Below are positions 34,103 through 46,155 of a DNA stretch of 47,915 nt, piece after piece; the first letter of the stretch is position 1; every line of letters starts with the position of its first letter. Location of the stretch: NCBI GenBank assembly GCA_036270095.1, contig DATBDE010000132.1:1-47915 (forward strand), in the 5' to 3' direction. Both the position numbers and the translations under genes were made by a program. A model generated the notes under the pieces. That model had not been told where the DNA came from, did no database searches, and worked only from the letters and a program-made list of their open reading frames with translations. The stretch comes from DATBDE01 sp036270095. Its GTDB lineage: Bacteria; Actinomycetota; Thermoleophilia; Solirubrobacterales; Solirubrobacteraceae.

Positions 34103-34175
34103 AACTGGCTCGACGGCCAGTTCGGGGTCAAGTCTGCTCTTGTTGCACCTCGTGCAACAAGAAAGACTTGACCCC
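34103..34175. repeat. REP-like palindrome doublet
   Basis: The first hairpin is AACTGGC/GCCAGTT (34103-34109 with 34116-34122). One base later a 52-base palindrome begins: GGGGTCAAGTCT (34124-34135) pairs with AGACTTGACCCC (34164-34175), and inside TCTTGTTGCAC (34138-34148) pairs with GTGCAACAAGA (34152-34162) around a CTC loop. The base composition is clearly more AT-rich than the surroundings. The terminal GGGGTCAAGTC...GACTTGACCCC form resembles REP/REPIN-like elements mobilised by RAYT-type transposases, but no transposase is in the window. Confidence 0.75.
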
Positions 34176-34187
34176 TTACTGGGAACC

Positions 34188-34623
34188 TCAGGCCGGCGTC
34201 GTAGCCCCGGGAGACGGAGCCGGCGTGGCCGGCGTGGTGGTCGAGGAGTAGTCGAACTCCTCCTCGGCCCCGAAGAGCAGGTCGAGCACCTTCTGGCGCA
34301 GGCCCTCGCTGAGCGCGAGTGCCACGCCGGCGCCGACGACAAGGATCAACAGGCGCCGACCCCAATGACGCTTCTTGCGGCGCTTCGGGCCCTCACGGAG
34401 AGCCTCCCCAGCGTCGCGCAGCGAGACGGCGGCGGACCGTAGCTCCTTCTGCAGCTTCTTGTCGTCCAGGATTGCCTTGGCCGGCGCCTTGCCATTGCTC
34501 AGGCGTCCGTAAGCCTTGCGCAGGGACTCGTAGGCCTCCCTGATGTTCTCGCGCAGCTCAGCGTCCTCGATGAGGCGCTGCACGTACGGACTGTCCTTGA
34601 GCGCCAGCGCGCCTGCCCCGACG

Positions 34624-34649
<26 letters not shown>
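34188..34649 (-). CDS. Small membrane protein, helical with C-terminal span
   Basis: The 153-residue protein is mostly helical and charged (about 20-90, DAELRENIREAYESLRKAYGRLSNGKAPAK), followed by a basic KRRKKRHWGRRLL block and one transmembrane helix (about 100-118), then a Thr/Pro-rich end. The family is unknown. The start is ATG at 34649 with a strong GAGGGAG Shine-Dalgarno sequence lying inside the last codons of lon, so translation probably depends on lon. Its stop is 12 bases from the REP-like element. Confidence 0.75.
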
Positions 34650-37085
<2,436 letters not shown>

Positions 37086-37089
<4 letters not shown>

Positions 37090-37487
37090 GGGCGCCCGGG
37101 ATGCTGCTCGATCGGCACGGACGTCGCCCGCGGGTCCCTGGAGACGAGCGGCAGCTCGACGCGCAGGATGCCGTCGTCGTAGGTCGCGCGCGCGCCGTCG
37201 GGGTCGACGTCGGCGCCGAGTGCGACGGCCCGGCGGAACGGGCCGTAGGCGATCTCGAGCTGCTGGTAGAGCCGGCCCTCGGTCTGCCCGGCGCGCCGGA
37301 CGCCCGAGACCACGAGCTCGCGGCCCTTGACCTCGAGGTTCAGCGAGTCGGGGTCGGCCCCCGCGACCTCGACGCTGACCACCGCGGTGGGTGGGTTGTC
37401 CGCGTAGTAGACGTCGACGGCGGGCGAGAACCCGGCCCGGGGCCGGACGCGCTCGAAGCTGACGAAGAGGTCGCGCCGTGAGGGCAC
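37086..37487 (-). CDS. Hsp20/alpha-crystallin small heat-shock protein
   Basis: The 133-residue chaperone holds unfolded proteins. The alpha-crystallin domain runs about 20-110: SPAVDVYYADNPPTAVVSVEVAG begins it, LEVKGRELVVSGVR is the middle, and YGPFRRAVALGADVDPDGARATYDDGILRVELP carries the A-x-x-x-n-G-v-L motif. It ends in a short tail. I place the start at the GTG at 37487, because a TACATT box stands seven bases upstream; a TTG at 37496 would add three residues. Overlap with lon makes a joint chaperone-protease unit. Confidence 0.93.
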
Positions 37488-37500
37488 GGTCGGCAATGTA
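37488..37500 (-). promoter_or_regulatory. Leaderless-type promoter of hsp20-lon
   Basis: TACATT (37500-37495) stands seven bases before the GTG at 37487. No HAIR (CTTGAGT/ACTCAAG) or CIRCE repeat is visible here. The terminator hairpin of the upstream gene lies 31 bases away. Confidence 0.5.
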
Positions 37501-37530
37501 GCGAGGCGTGCCGGGACCGGGATGACGGGG

Positions 37531-37582
37531 GCCGGCGCGCCACCACCTCATGGTTACCGGAGACCGGTGGTGACGCGCCGGC
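37531..37582 (-). terminator. Strong hairpin terminator after the propeller gene
   Basis: GCCGGCGCG-C-CACCACC (37531-37547) pairs with GGTGGTG-A-CGCGCCGGC (37566-37582), 16 bp with one mismatch and an 18-base loop. It is downstream of the propeller gene (ends 37607) and upstream of the hsp20 promoter, and insulates the two. No T-run follows. Confidence 0.65.
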
Positions 37583-37606
37583 GGTTAGACGCCCGCGAGG
37601 GTGCTT

Positions 37607-39814
37607 CTATTTCTTCGTGACTTTCAGAACCTTGGACCCGTCGCCGTTGATCCCGGCCTCGCCGGCCCACTGGGCCAGGTAGCTCGAGGTCTTGCTCACC
37701 CGCACCTGCACCTGCACGGTGCAGTTCGCGGTGATCGCCTGGACCTGGCCGTCGCCGCCCAGACCAGGCCCGGAGAGCAGGATCTGCTCGTTGCCGTTGC
37801 ACGGGCTCAGCCGAGCCGTGAGGGTCACGTTGGTCCTCTTGGTGATCGTCTTCGGCGACGCCGACAGCGTCAGCGACGACGTCTGGCCCTGCGCCCCGTT
37901 GGTCGAGGTCAGGAACAGGTTCTGGTCGTCGGTCAGGGCGAAGTCGGTCCCGCCCGCCGCGGCCAGGCCGCTCACCGGGTTGCTGTCGATCAGCTGCGGC
38001 GTGAACGACTTCCCGCCGTCGGTGGTGGCCAGCACCCAGCCCTGACCGTTCTGGCCGAGCGCCGAGCCCAGGTTGGACGACACCGGGTCGAACGACGGGA
38101 TGGCGACATAGCCCGACGACCCGCTGTCGAAGGCCAGCCGGCGTTCGCCGTCGTTGGTCAGGTCGTTGGCGCCGGTGGCCAGCGTCACGTCGGTCCACGT
38201 CTTCGCGTTCGTCGTGCGCAGCAGGTGCTCGTTGGTGGTGAGCACCCAGCAGACCTTCGTGCTGACGCAGTCCGCGTCGTCGAGCCTGAGGGTCCTTCGG
38301 CCCGACTTGGGCAGCGGGATCGACTTCCAGCTCGCCCCGTTGCCGGAGGTGAGCAGCACCCTCGACCCGAACGCGAACACGCCGTTGCTGACCGTCTCCC
38401 CGTTCTCGAGCCTGGCGGTCGAAACCGGCTTGCCGGAGACGGACGAGAAGCTGCCACCGCCGTTGGTCGACCGGCGCACGCCCTTCGGCCCGATCAGCAC
38501 CAGGACGTTGCTGCTGATGGCCGCGACGTCATTCGGCGCCGCGCCACCGCCGGTGTTCTTGCGCGCCCACGTCGAGCCACCGTTGGTCGTGCCCCACAAC
38601 GTGCCGCCGGAGTCGAGGACGAACCCGTTGTTGGGGTCGGAGAACGACGCGGCATCGACTTCGTTCGAGCTCGGGATCGTGCTCGACGTCCACGTGACGC
38701 CGCCGTTCTGGCTCGTCACGACGGCGCCGAGCTTGCCGTACGCGTACGCGAAGTTCGCGTTCGTCGCGCGCAGGCCGATCAGCTGCTTGCCGAGGCTCGA
38801 CCCGACCTGGGTCCAGGTCACGCCGCCGTCCGACGACGTGAACATCGCACCGTTGGCCGCGCCCGCGACCGCCTGGCTCGGGCTCGCGAACGCCGCGGCG
38901 TTGATCGGCGTAGCGCCGAACGAGACGAACGCGCCGGTGGTGCCGGCGTTGTCGGTCCGCACGAGCCCGGTGCTGTTCTCGGGCACGAACAGGCAGCGCG
39001 TGGTGTTCGCGCAGCGGACCTTGAGGAAGTTGTACGGCCCGCCGGAGCCGGTGACCGGGACGCTCGTCCAGGTCGCGCCGCCGTCGGTGGTCTTCAGCAC
39101 GGTCGAGCTCGCGCCCACGGCGAAGCCGTTGTTGTTGTCGATGAAGACGACCGAGTTCAGGGCCTGGCCGCCGGTGTGCACGGAGGTCCAGCTGCCGGCC
39201 CCGTTCGTGGTCCGGAAGATCGAGCCGCCGACCAGCGCGACGCCGTTGGTCGCGGTGGTGAAAGCGATGTCGGTCGCGGTCGCGCCGCCGCCCGCTGCGG
39301 CGGTGCCCGGCACCGGGGCCGAGTTCCCGGAGAACGTGGCGCCGGCGTCGTTGGTCGCGAGGACCTGGCCGGTGTTGGCGAGGACGTAGCCGACCGCCGG
39401 CGAGACGAAGGACTGCGAGGTCACCGTCGGGGTGCAGTTCGGGCCCGGGACGGTGAACTGCATCTGGGTGAAGCTCACTCCGCCGTTGGCGCTGATGAGG
39501 TCGTAACAGCCGCCGCCGATGATGATCGTCCCCGGCGCCGGGAGCGCGACCTTGTTGATGTCAGCGGTGATGCCGGTGTTCAGGCCGGTCCAGCTCTGCC
39601 CGGCGTCGGTCGTCGACATGATCGTGCCGAAGTTCCCGACCGCGTAGCCGACCCCGCCGATGAAGCCGATGTCGTTGATCGCGTTGCCCTGCGGAGTGGG
39701 CGTCCCCCACTCCCAGCCCGACTGCCCGTTCACGACCTGAGCCTGAGCCGACGCGGCGAAAACCACCGTCGCCAGGAGCCCGCAGGCGACCGTCGCCCAT
39801 CCACGTCTGCGCAC
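37607..39814 (-). CDS. Secreted Ycf48/BNR-repeat beta-propeller protein
   Basis: The 735-residue protein has a signal peptide (about 5-27, cleavage after AQA), then many propeller blades with the Ycf48/BNR signature. The phrases TTDAGQSWTGLNTG, TTNGAGSWTSV, TTDGGATWTSVPV, TSSDGGVTWTQVG and TTNGGSTWARKNTG recur about every 40-50 residues. An Ig-like domain forms the end (about 645-735; TLSASPKTITKRTNVTLTARL). It is probably an exported surface protein binding glycans or proteins. The start is GTG at 39814, with a GAGGGGAG Shine-Dalgarno sequence six bases upstream; a GTG at 39850 would add 12 residues. Expression is probably independent, ending at the hairpin at 37531-37582. Confidence 0.85.
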   Translation of the reverse strand: MRRRGWATVACGLLATVVFAASAQAQVVNGQSGWEWGTPTPQGNAINDIGFIGGVGYAVGNFGTIMSTTDAGQSWTGLNTGITADINKVALPAPGTIIIGGGCYDLISANGGVSFTQMQFTVPGPNCTPTVTSQSFVSPAVGYVLANTGQVLATNDAGATFSGNSAPVPGTAAAGGGATATDIAFTTATNGVALVGGSIFRTTNGAGSWTSVHTGGQALNSVVFIDNNNGFAVGASSTVLKTTDGGATWTSVPVTGSGGPYNFLKVRCANTTRCLFVPENSTGLVRTDNAGTTGAFVSFGATPINAAAFASPSQAVAGAANGAMFTSSDGGVTWTQVGSSLGKQLIGLRATNANFAYAYGKLGAVVTSQNGGVTWTSSTIPSSNEVDAASFSDPNNGFVLDSGGTLWGTTNGGSTWARKNTGGGAAPNDVAAISSNVLVLIGPKGVRRSTNGGGSFSSVSGKPVSTARLENGETVSNGVFAFGSRVLLTSGNGASWKSIPLPKSGRRTLRLDDADCVSTKVCWVLTTNEHLLRTTNAKTWTDVTLATGANDLTNDGERRLAFDSGSSGYVAIPSFDPVSSNLGSALGQNGQGWVLATTDGGKSFTPQLIDSNPVSGLAAAGGTDFALTDDQNLFLTSTNGAQGQTSSLTLSASPKTITKRTNVTLTARLSPCNGNEQILLSGPGLGGDGQVQAITANCTVQVQVRVSKTSSYLAQWAGEAGINGDGSKVLKVTKK

Positions 39815-39846
39815 GCTTCTCCCCTCTCGAAAGAGTTTGTTTCTCG

Positions 39847-39861
39847 TCACCCAGTGGGTGA
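39847..39861. promoter_or_regulatory. 15-bp palindrome upstream of the propeller gene
   Basis: TCACCCA-G-TGGGTGA is a perfect inverted repeat with one central base, 33 bases before the GTG at 39814. It could be an operator or, in the transcript, a small hairpin in the leader. The regulator is unknown. Confidence 0.45.
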
Positions 39862-39907
39862 TTGCGACCCTAACGGGAACTGGCGCGTTGAAGTTGCGAA
39901 GTTTCGG

Positions 39908-40699
39908 TCAGATCTCGTAGGTCGCGCCCTCGTGCGCGACCTCGACCGGTCCGCCGAACCCGCGCTCGGCCTCGGCGCGGGCCCACTCCGGGTCCAGCTC
40001 GTCGGAGAAATGGGTGATGACGAGCCGCCGCGCCTCGGCCCGGCGGCCGTGCTCCCCGGCCTCCTGTGGGGTGAGATGCCCGCGCGGACCCTGGCGCTCG
40101 GGGCGGGGCAGCGTCGCCTCGACCATGAGCAGGTCGGTGCCCTTCGCGAACGCGACGAGATCGTCGGTGGGCCGGGTGTCGGCGCCGAACACGAACCGGC
40201 CCGAGCCGTTGGCCGACACCTCGATCGCGTGCGTGCGCGTGTAATGGGGGACCTCGGCGAAGCGCAGGCGCATCCCGCCAACCGCGATGGTCTGGCTGAC
40301 GTCGTACTCGCGCAGGTCGAACGCACCCTCGATCAGGTCCTCCGGCCCCCAGGCACCGCAGATGCGGCGGAAGGTGTCGCGCGCGCCGGTAGGCGCGTGC
40401 AGCACCGGGTGGGCGGGGTCGTCGGTGCCGTTCCAGCGGTGCACCGGCACCGGCTGCTGGCGCGGCGCGTAGGTGAGCGCGTACGAAAACGGCACGAGAT
40501 CGAGGAAGTGGTCGGCGTGCAGGTGGGAGAGCACGACCGCCTCGACGTCGACGTAGTCGATGAACCGCCGCAGCTTCGAGAACACCCCGTTGCCGCAGTC
40601 CAGCAGCAGCGCCGTGTCACCGTTCTCGATGAGGTAGCCGCTGCAGGCACCGTCGATGTCCTGCCAGGACGGCGACTTCCCCAGGACAGTGATGCGCAC
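39908..40699 (-). CDS. Metallo-beta-lactamase-fold hydrolase (RNase Z-like)
   Basis: The 263-residue protein has the MBL signature HLHADHFLDL (around residues 59-68), a preceding LLLDCGNGVFSKL strand-loop, a late VEATLP with the bridging-Asp-like position, and VITHFSD with the final His. This layout fits RNase Z/ElaC-like or cyclic-phosphodiesterase-type enzymes rather than beta-lactamases. The C-terminal HEGATYEI is short. The substrate is not clear. The start is GTG at 40699. It is divergent from the antiporter gene with a 41-base gap that contains TAGAGT (minus). Confidence 0.88.
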   Translation of the reverse strand: MRITVLGKSPSWQDIDGACSGYLIENGDTALLLDCGNGVFSKLRRFIDYVDVEAVVLSHLHADHFLDLVPFSYALTYAPRQQPVPVHRWNGTDDPAHPVLHAPTGARDTFRRICGAWGPEDLIEGAFDLREYDVSQTIAVGGMRLRFAEVPHYTRTHAIEVSANGSGRFVFGADTRPTDDLVAFAKGTDLLMVEATLPRPERQGPRGHLTPQEAGEHGRRAEARRLVITHFSDELDPEWARAEAERGFGGPVEVAHEGATYEI

Positions 40700-40740
40700 T
40701 CGGTTCGGACCCCCTCTTCCTCGTCTGAGACTCTATCCCC

Positions 40741-41961
40741 GTGGAGGACTTCAACACGACGGTCCTCGTGTTCGCCGTGCTGCTCGTCCTCGGGGCGCTG
40801 CTGTCTGGCGTCGCGCACCGATCCTTTCTCTCGCTCACCGCGCTGTTCGTCGTCGCGGGCTTCGTGCTCGGCGACGGTGGGCTGAAGGTCATCCACTTCG
40901 ACGCCCGCGGACCGTTCGACACCGACCTCGCGGTGATCGCCCTGGTGGTGATCCTGTTCCGCGACGGCCTCGAGGTCGAGGGCGAGATGCTGCAGCGCGC
41001 GTGGCGACTGCCGCTGCGCAAGCTCGTGCTCGCCATGCCGATCACCTGCGTCCTCATCGCCTTGGTGACGCACGCGCTGACCTCGTTGTCATGGGGGCAG
41101 TCGTTCCTACTCGGCGCGCTGCTCTCCCCCACCGACCCGGTGCTCTCCTCGGCCGTGGTCACCAACCCGCGCGTGCCGCGCATCATCCGGCACTCGCTGA
41201 ACCTGGAGTCGGGCCTGAACGACGGGCTCGCGCTGCCGGCGGTGCTCGCGTTCGCCGCGGTGGTCGCAGAACAGTCCGGCTTCGTGTGGTGGCGGTTCGT
41301 GCTCGAGGACGTCGGGCTCGGGCTCGCGTTCGGCGTGGCCGTGGGGTTCATCGCGTCGCGGGTGCTCCCGCGCGGCCGCGGCCTGGACGAGCAGGTCGGC
41401 CCCCACGTCAAGTCGCTGTACGCCCTCGGGGTGGGGTTCGTGGCCTACGGCGTGGCCGTGGTGGCGCCGGCCGGCAACGGCCTGATCTCGACCTTCGTGT
41501 GCGCGATCACGCTCGGCATCCTGCGCAACGACATCCGCCGCGCCTTTGCGCTGCGGTCGGTCGAGCTGGTCGAGGTGGTCAAGCTCGGGATCTTCGTGGT
41601 CTTCGGCTCGCTGCTCACCCTGGACGGGCTGTTCGGCGACGGCTGGGCGGCGGTGGGAATCGTGGCCTTCACACTGCTCGTCGCGCGACCGGTGGCGGTC
41701 GGGCTGGCCCTCATCGGGACCAAGACCGACGCGCCCACGCGCGCGTTCATGGCCTGGTTCGGCCCCAAGGGCGTTGCGACGATGGCCTTCTCGCTGCTCG
41801 TGCTCGGCCAAGCCGTGCCCGGGGCCGACCGCATCTTCAACCTCGCGGCGCTGGCCGTATTCACGTCGATCATCGCCCACGGGCTGACCGACACCCCGGG
41901 CGCCAGCTGGATCGCCCGCGTCAGCGAGCGCCGTCGGGCCCGCGAGCCCCTAGGCGTGTAG
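40741..41961 (+). CDS. CPA1-type cation/proton antiporter
   Basis: The 406-residue protein has about 12 transmembrane helices. Family motifs are VILFRDGLEVEGEML and FLLGALLSPTDPVLSSAVVTNPRVP (the conserved ND/DP-type ion site reads SPTDPV, followed by LNLESGLNDGLALP, the second site). KGVATMAFSLLVLG is near the end. It probably swaps Na+ or K+ for H+. It lacks the long C-terminal regulatory part of some relatives. GTG start; GAGACT eight bases before could be a weak -10. Confidence 0.9.
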   Translation: MEDFNTTVLVFAVLLVLGALLSGVAHRSFLSLTALFVVAGFVLGDGGLKVIHFDARGPFDTDLAVIALVVILFRDGLEVEGEMLQRAWRLPLRKLVLAMPITCVLIALVTHALTSLSWGQSFLLGALLSPTDPVLSSAVVTNPRVPRIIRHSLNLESGLNDGLALPAVLAFAAVVAEQSGFVWWRFVLEDVGLGLAFGVAVGFIASRVLPRGRGLDEQVGPHVKSLYALGVGFVAYGVAVVAPAGNGLISTFVCAITLGILRNDIRRAFALRSVELVEVVKLGIFVVFGSLLTLDGLFGDGWAAVGIVAFTLLVARPVAVGLALIGTKTDAPTRAFMAWFGPKGVATMAFSLLVLGQAVPGADRIFNLAALAVFTSIIAHGLTDTPGASWIARVSERRRAREPLGV

Positions 41962-42177
41962 CGCGGCCTGCTCTTGGGCAGTGGGGAAGGACCAGACGGC
42001 GCGCGTGCGCCGCTCGGTGCGGAAGCTGAACCGCAGCTGGGCGGGCGGCCGCAGTCCGTCGGGCGAGTTGGGACGGAAGGTCGCACAGGGCTCCCCGACC
42101 ACCGCGCACAATCCGTGGCGGTGGAAGAAGCAGTCGTCACACGTGACCTTGCGGCTCGTGCCGCAGCCCTGCGCCAT
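41950..42177 (-). CDS. Cys-rich small protein
   Basis: The 75-residue protein has cysteines in CGTS, CDDC, LCAVVG and PCATF. These suggest a zinc or iron-sulphur binding site (CxxC-x6-C-x5-C like). The rest is polar with a FSFRTERRTRAVWSF hydrophobic-basic end. The family is not recognised. The ATG at 42177 follows a GAGGGACC/GGAAAG Shine-Dalgarno-like leader. The 3' end overlaps the convergent antiporter stop by 12 bp. Longer frames upstream are probably not translated. Confidence 0.6.
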   Translation of the reverse strand: MAQGCGTSRKVTCDDCFFHRHGLCAVVGEPCATFRPNSPDGLRPPAQLRFSFRTERRTRAVWSFPTAQEQAALHA

Positions 42178-42254
42178 CTTTCCGAGGTCCCTCCTCGTGG
42201 AGTGCTTGTGTCCGTCGTGAGGCACCAACGATCCAAACAAACCCGCCCCGGGCA

Positions 42255-43202
42255 ATGCAACGTCCCAAACCGCAAACACGCGACATTTCTTCTCGGCCGA
42301 ACATCCTCCTGACCGGTGCGAGCGGGTATGTCGGCTCGGCCCTGCTGCCGCTGCTGCTCCGCGAGGGCAACGCGGTGCGCGCCTTTGCCCGCGACCCCAG
42401 CCGCGTGGCCGGAGGTGTCGAGGTCATCCGCGGCGACGCCGTGACCGGCGCCGGCCTCGACGAGGCGTTGTCGGGGATCGACGTGGCCTACTACCTCATC
42501 CACTCGATGGAGCCCGGCGCGGACGGCTTCGCGGAGCGCGACCAGCGGGCCGCGCAGCGGTTCGGGGCGGCCGCCGCCGCCGCGGGTGTGCGGCGCATCG
42601 TCTACCTGGGCGGGTTCGTGCCCTCCGGCCACCCCTCGCCGCACCTGGCCAGCCGGGCGGCGGTGGAGACGGCGCTGCTCGACGCCGTGCCGGACTCGGT
42701 GGCCCTGCGCGCCTCCATCATCATCGGCGCGCGCTCGCGCTCGTTCCGGTTCCTCGTGCGTCTGGTCGAGCGCCTGCGCGTGGTCCCCCTGCCGGCGTGG
42801 CGCGACCACCGCACCCAACCGATCGACGGCCGCGACGTGCTCGCCTACCTGGTAGCCGCGGCGGGCACGCCGGCCGCGGGCGGCCAGCGGCTCGACCTCG
42901 CGGGGCCCGAGGTTGTCACCTACGGCGAGATGATCGACCGCATCCGTGACGCGATGCTCGTCGGGCGGGCGCTGTGGCGCGTCGACGTCACCGCCACGCC
43001 GGTGGCGAGCCGGGTGGCGGCCACGGTCGCCGGCGAGGACCACGAGCTCGTCGGCCCGCTCATGGAGGGGCTCGTCGGCGACCTGCTCCCGCGCGACGAT
43101 CGGGCCCACGAGCTCATGCCGGTTCGGCTGCACTCGTTCGACGCCGCAATCGAGCGCGCGCTGCGCGACTGGGAGGCCGAGGAGGAGCTCGCCGCCCGCT
43201 GA
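42255..43202 (+). CDS. Atypical SDR / NAD(P)H-binding protein
   Basis: The 315-residue protein has TGASGYVGSALL for the Rossmann loop and VRRIVYLGGFVPSG for the later strand (atypical SDR a5/a7 form). It lacks a Tyr-x3-Lys catalytic pair, so it may be a binding or sensor protein rather than an ordinary dehydrogenase. The C-terminal ~120 residues (RDVLAYLVAAAG...) are typical of NAD(P)H-binding NmrA-like proteins. Start ATG at 42255. The SRPBCC gene follows 22 bases later, so the two may be one unit. Confidence 0.82.
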   Translation: MQRPKPQTRDISSRPNILLTGASGYVGSALLPLLLREGNAVRAFARDPSRVAGGVEVIRGDAVTGAGLDEALSGIDVAYYLIHSMEPGADGFAERDQRAAQRFGAAAAAAGVRRIVYLGGFVPSGHPSPHLASRAAVETALLDAVPDSVALRASIIIGARSRSFRFLVRLVERLRVVPLPAWRDHRTQPIDGRDVLAYLVAAAGTPAAGGQRLDLAGPEVVTYGEMIDRIRDAMLVGRALWRVDVTATPVASRVAATVAGEDHELVGPLMEGLVGDLLPRDDRAHELMPVRLHSFDAAIERALRDWEAEEELAAR

Positions 43203-43224
43203 TGGGTAGCGTGGGGTGCCGCTC

Positions 43225-43671
43225 ATGACCGCGGTGAAGGCCACCATCGACATCGACGCGCCCCCGGAGGACGTGTGGGAAGCGCTAATGGACCCAACGC
43301 GGCTGCGCGAGTGGGTGACCATTCACCGCAAGCTCGGCAAGAGCCCGAAGCCGCCGCTCGAGCTGGGCGACGAGCTCGACCAGACGCTCTGCCTGCGCGG
43401 CGTGAACTTCAAGGTGCACTGGACGGTGCGCGAGGCCGACCGTCCCCGCCGCGCGGTGTGGGAAGGTAAGGGGCCGGCGCGCTCGAAGTCACGTACTGTG
43501 TATGAAGTGCACGCGAACGGCGACGGGACCCGGTTCGATTACCGCAACGAGTTCACCGCCCCGGGCGGCCCGCTCGGTACCGCCGCAAGCCGTGTTCTCA
43601 TGGGTGGAGGCCCGCAGCGTGAGGCGAATGCGTCGTTGCAGCGTCTTAAGAAGCTGATAGAAGAACGGTAA
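43225..43671 (+). CDS. SRPBCC-fold (polyketide cyclase/CoxG-like) protein
   Basis: The 148-residue protein begins with KATIDIDAPPEDVWEALMDP and LREW, the SRPBCC/START-like signature, and ends with a long amphipathic helix (EANASLQRLKKLIEER). The cavity-forming beta strands are present. It probably binds a small hydrophobic ligand. The start could be ATG at 43225 or GTG at 43216 (three more residues); I favour ATG. It follows the SDR gene. Confidence 0.8.
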   Translation: MTAVKATIDIDAPPEDVWEALMDPTRLREWVTIHRKLGKSPKPPLELGDELDQTLCLRGVNFKVHWTVREADRPRRAVWEGKGPARSKSRTVYEVHANGDGTRFDYRNEFTAPGGPLGTAASRVLMGGGPQREANASLQRLKKLIEER

Positions 43672-43674
43672 AGT
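43646..43674 (+). promoter_or_regulatory. Two-box promoter of the AT-hook/winged-helix gene
   Basis: TTAAGA (43646-43651) and TAAAGT (43669-43674) are 17 bases apart, a good spacing. The second box overlaps the stop of the SRPBCC gene. The leader to 43713 is AT-rich for this genome and has an AAGGGGG Shine-Dalgarno sequence (43697-43703), in contrast to the leaderless neighbours. Confidence 0.5.
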
Positions 43675-43712
43675 CCTTTGTTCTACCTTTTTCGTTAAGG
43701 GGGCCACCACAT

Positions 43713-44086
43713 ATGTCACTCGTCGACGACGTGCGTCGGCAGATCACCGAGCGGCTGAAGGAGCTCAAGCCGCTCGTCGACGAATATCACCAGCTCGAGG
43801 CGATGGTCGCGAAGCTCGGTGACCGCGACGGAACGTCGCCGGCCCGGCGATCGTCGGGCCGTCGACGCTCGAGCGCGCGTAGCACCAACGGCCGTCGTCG
43901 CGGCCGCCCGCGCGGCAGCGGAACCCGCTCCGCACAGGCGCTTGCGCTGGTACAGGCGAAGCCCGGAATCACCATTCCGGAGATGGGCAAGGAGATGGGG
44001 ATCACCCCCAACTACCTGTATCGCGTGCTCCCCGAGCTTGCCAAGGACGGCAAGGTCAAGAAGTCCGGGAAGGGCTGGGAGCCCGC

Positions 44087-44090
<4 letters not shown>
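43713..44090 (+). CDS. Small DNA-binding protein: coiled coil + AT-hook + winged helix
   Basis: The 125-residue protein has an N-terminal amphipathic helix (about 5-36; LKELKPLVDEYHQLEAMVAKL, probably dimerising) and an Arg/Ser/Gly-rich linker containing GRRRGRPRGSG, an AT-hook-type RGRPRG core (about 60-72). A compact C-terminal winged helix follows (about 75-120; ALALVQAKPGITIPEMGKEM and NYLYRVLPELAKDGKVKKSGKGW). It probably acts as a nucleoid or transcription protein. It has a strong Shine-Dalgarno sequence, unlike most neighbours. Its TAG stop shares CTAG with the mdh stop. Confidence 0.75.
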
Positions 44091-45069
<979 letters not shown>

Positions 45070-45073
<4 letters not shown>

Positions 45074-46155
45074 GCGTTCATCTCCTCGATGACCGCGTCG
45101 GCGAACTCGGAGGTGCCGACGGCGCTCGGATCGTCGCGGGTGGGCTTGAGGTCGTAGGTCACCTTCTCGCCCATGCGGATGACGTCGGCGATGGCGGTCT
45201 CCATGCGGTCCGCCGCGCCGCGCTCGTCCAGGTGGGCGAGCATGAGCACGCCGGAGAGCATGAGCGCCGTCGGGTTGACCTTGTTCTGGCCCTTGTACTT
45301 GGGGGCCGAGCCGTGCGTGGCCTCGAACATGGCCGCCTCGGTGCCGATGTTGGCGCCGGGGGCGAGGCCAAGGCCGCCGATCATGCCGGCGCCAAGGTCG
45401 GAGACGATGTCGCCGTAGAGGTTGGGGAGCACGATCACGTCGTACTCCTCGGGGCGCGAGACGAGCTGGTTGCACAGGTTGTCGATGATCCGGTCCTCGA
45501 ACTCGATGTCCGGATAGTCCTCGGCCACCTCGCGCGCGACGGCCAGGAAGAGGCCGTCGGAGTGCTTCATGATGTTGGCCTTGTGGGCCGCGGTGACCTT
45601 GCCGCGGCCGTTCTCCTTGGCGTAGTCGAAGGCGCTGCGCACGATGCGGTCGCTGCCGAAGACCGAAATCGGCTTGATCGAGATGCCGGAGTGCTCCCGG
45701 ATGTGCGCGCTGCTGTCGAGCTCCTCGAGGAAGCGCCGCAGGTCCTCGGCTGCATCGGTGTCCTTCTCGAACTCGATGCCGGCGTACAGGTCCTCGGTGT
45801 TCTCGCGCACGATGACGATGTCGGTCTCGGGGAAGCGGGTGCGCACCCCGGCGTAGCTCTTGCAGGGGCGGATGCAGGCGTAGAGGTCGAGCTCCTTGCG
45901 CAGGAGCACGTTGACGCTGCGAAAGCCCGAGCCGACCGGGGTTGTGGTGGGTCCCTTGATGCCGACGCCGTTGCGCTTGATCGAGTCCAGGGTGCGGTCG
46001 GGGAACGGAGTGCCCTCCTCGGCGTAGATGTCCTCGCCGGCGGGCTGCTGGTCCCAGTCGAACTCCACCCCGGTCGCCTCGAGCACGCGCCTGGTCGCCT
46101 CGACGAGCTCGGGGCCGGTGCCGTCGCCGGGGATGAGGGTCACGGTGTGCGCCAC
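45070..46155 (-). CDS. NAD-type isocitrate dehydrogenase (IDH/IPMDH family)
   Basis: The 361-residue enzyme has LIPGDGTGPELVEATR at the start, SVNVLLRKELDLYACIRPCKS (substrate-binding Ser/Asn/Arg), IVIVRENTEDLYAGIEFE and KANIMKHSDGLF. NLYGDIVSDLGAGMIGGLG gives the metal Asp residues, and ATHGSAPKYKGQNKVNPTA the cofactor loop. The NTEDLYAGIEF and SVN patterns favour isocitrate dehydrogenase over isopropylmalate dehydrogenase, and its partner mdh agrees. GTG start at 46155, overlapping the AbiEi gene end by 16 bp. Confidence 0.88.

Noticed and set aside
37601..40885. A 1094-codon plus-strand open frame
   Set aside because: It is the mirror of the propeller and hydrolase genes, caused by GC-rich codon bias. 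Its composition is Arg/Gly/Asp-rich and has no domain.
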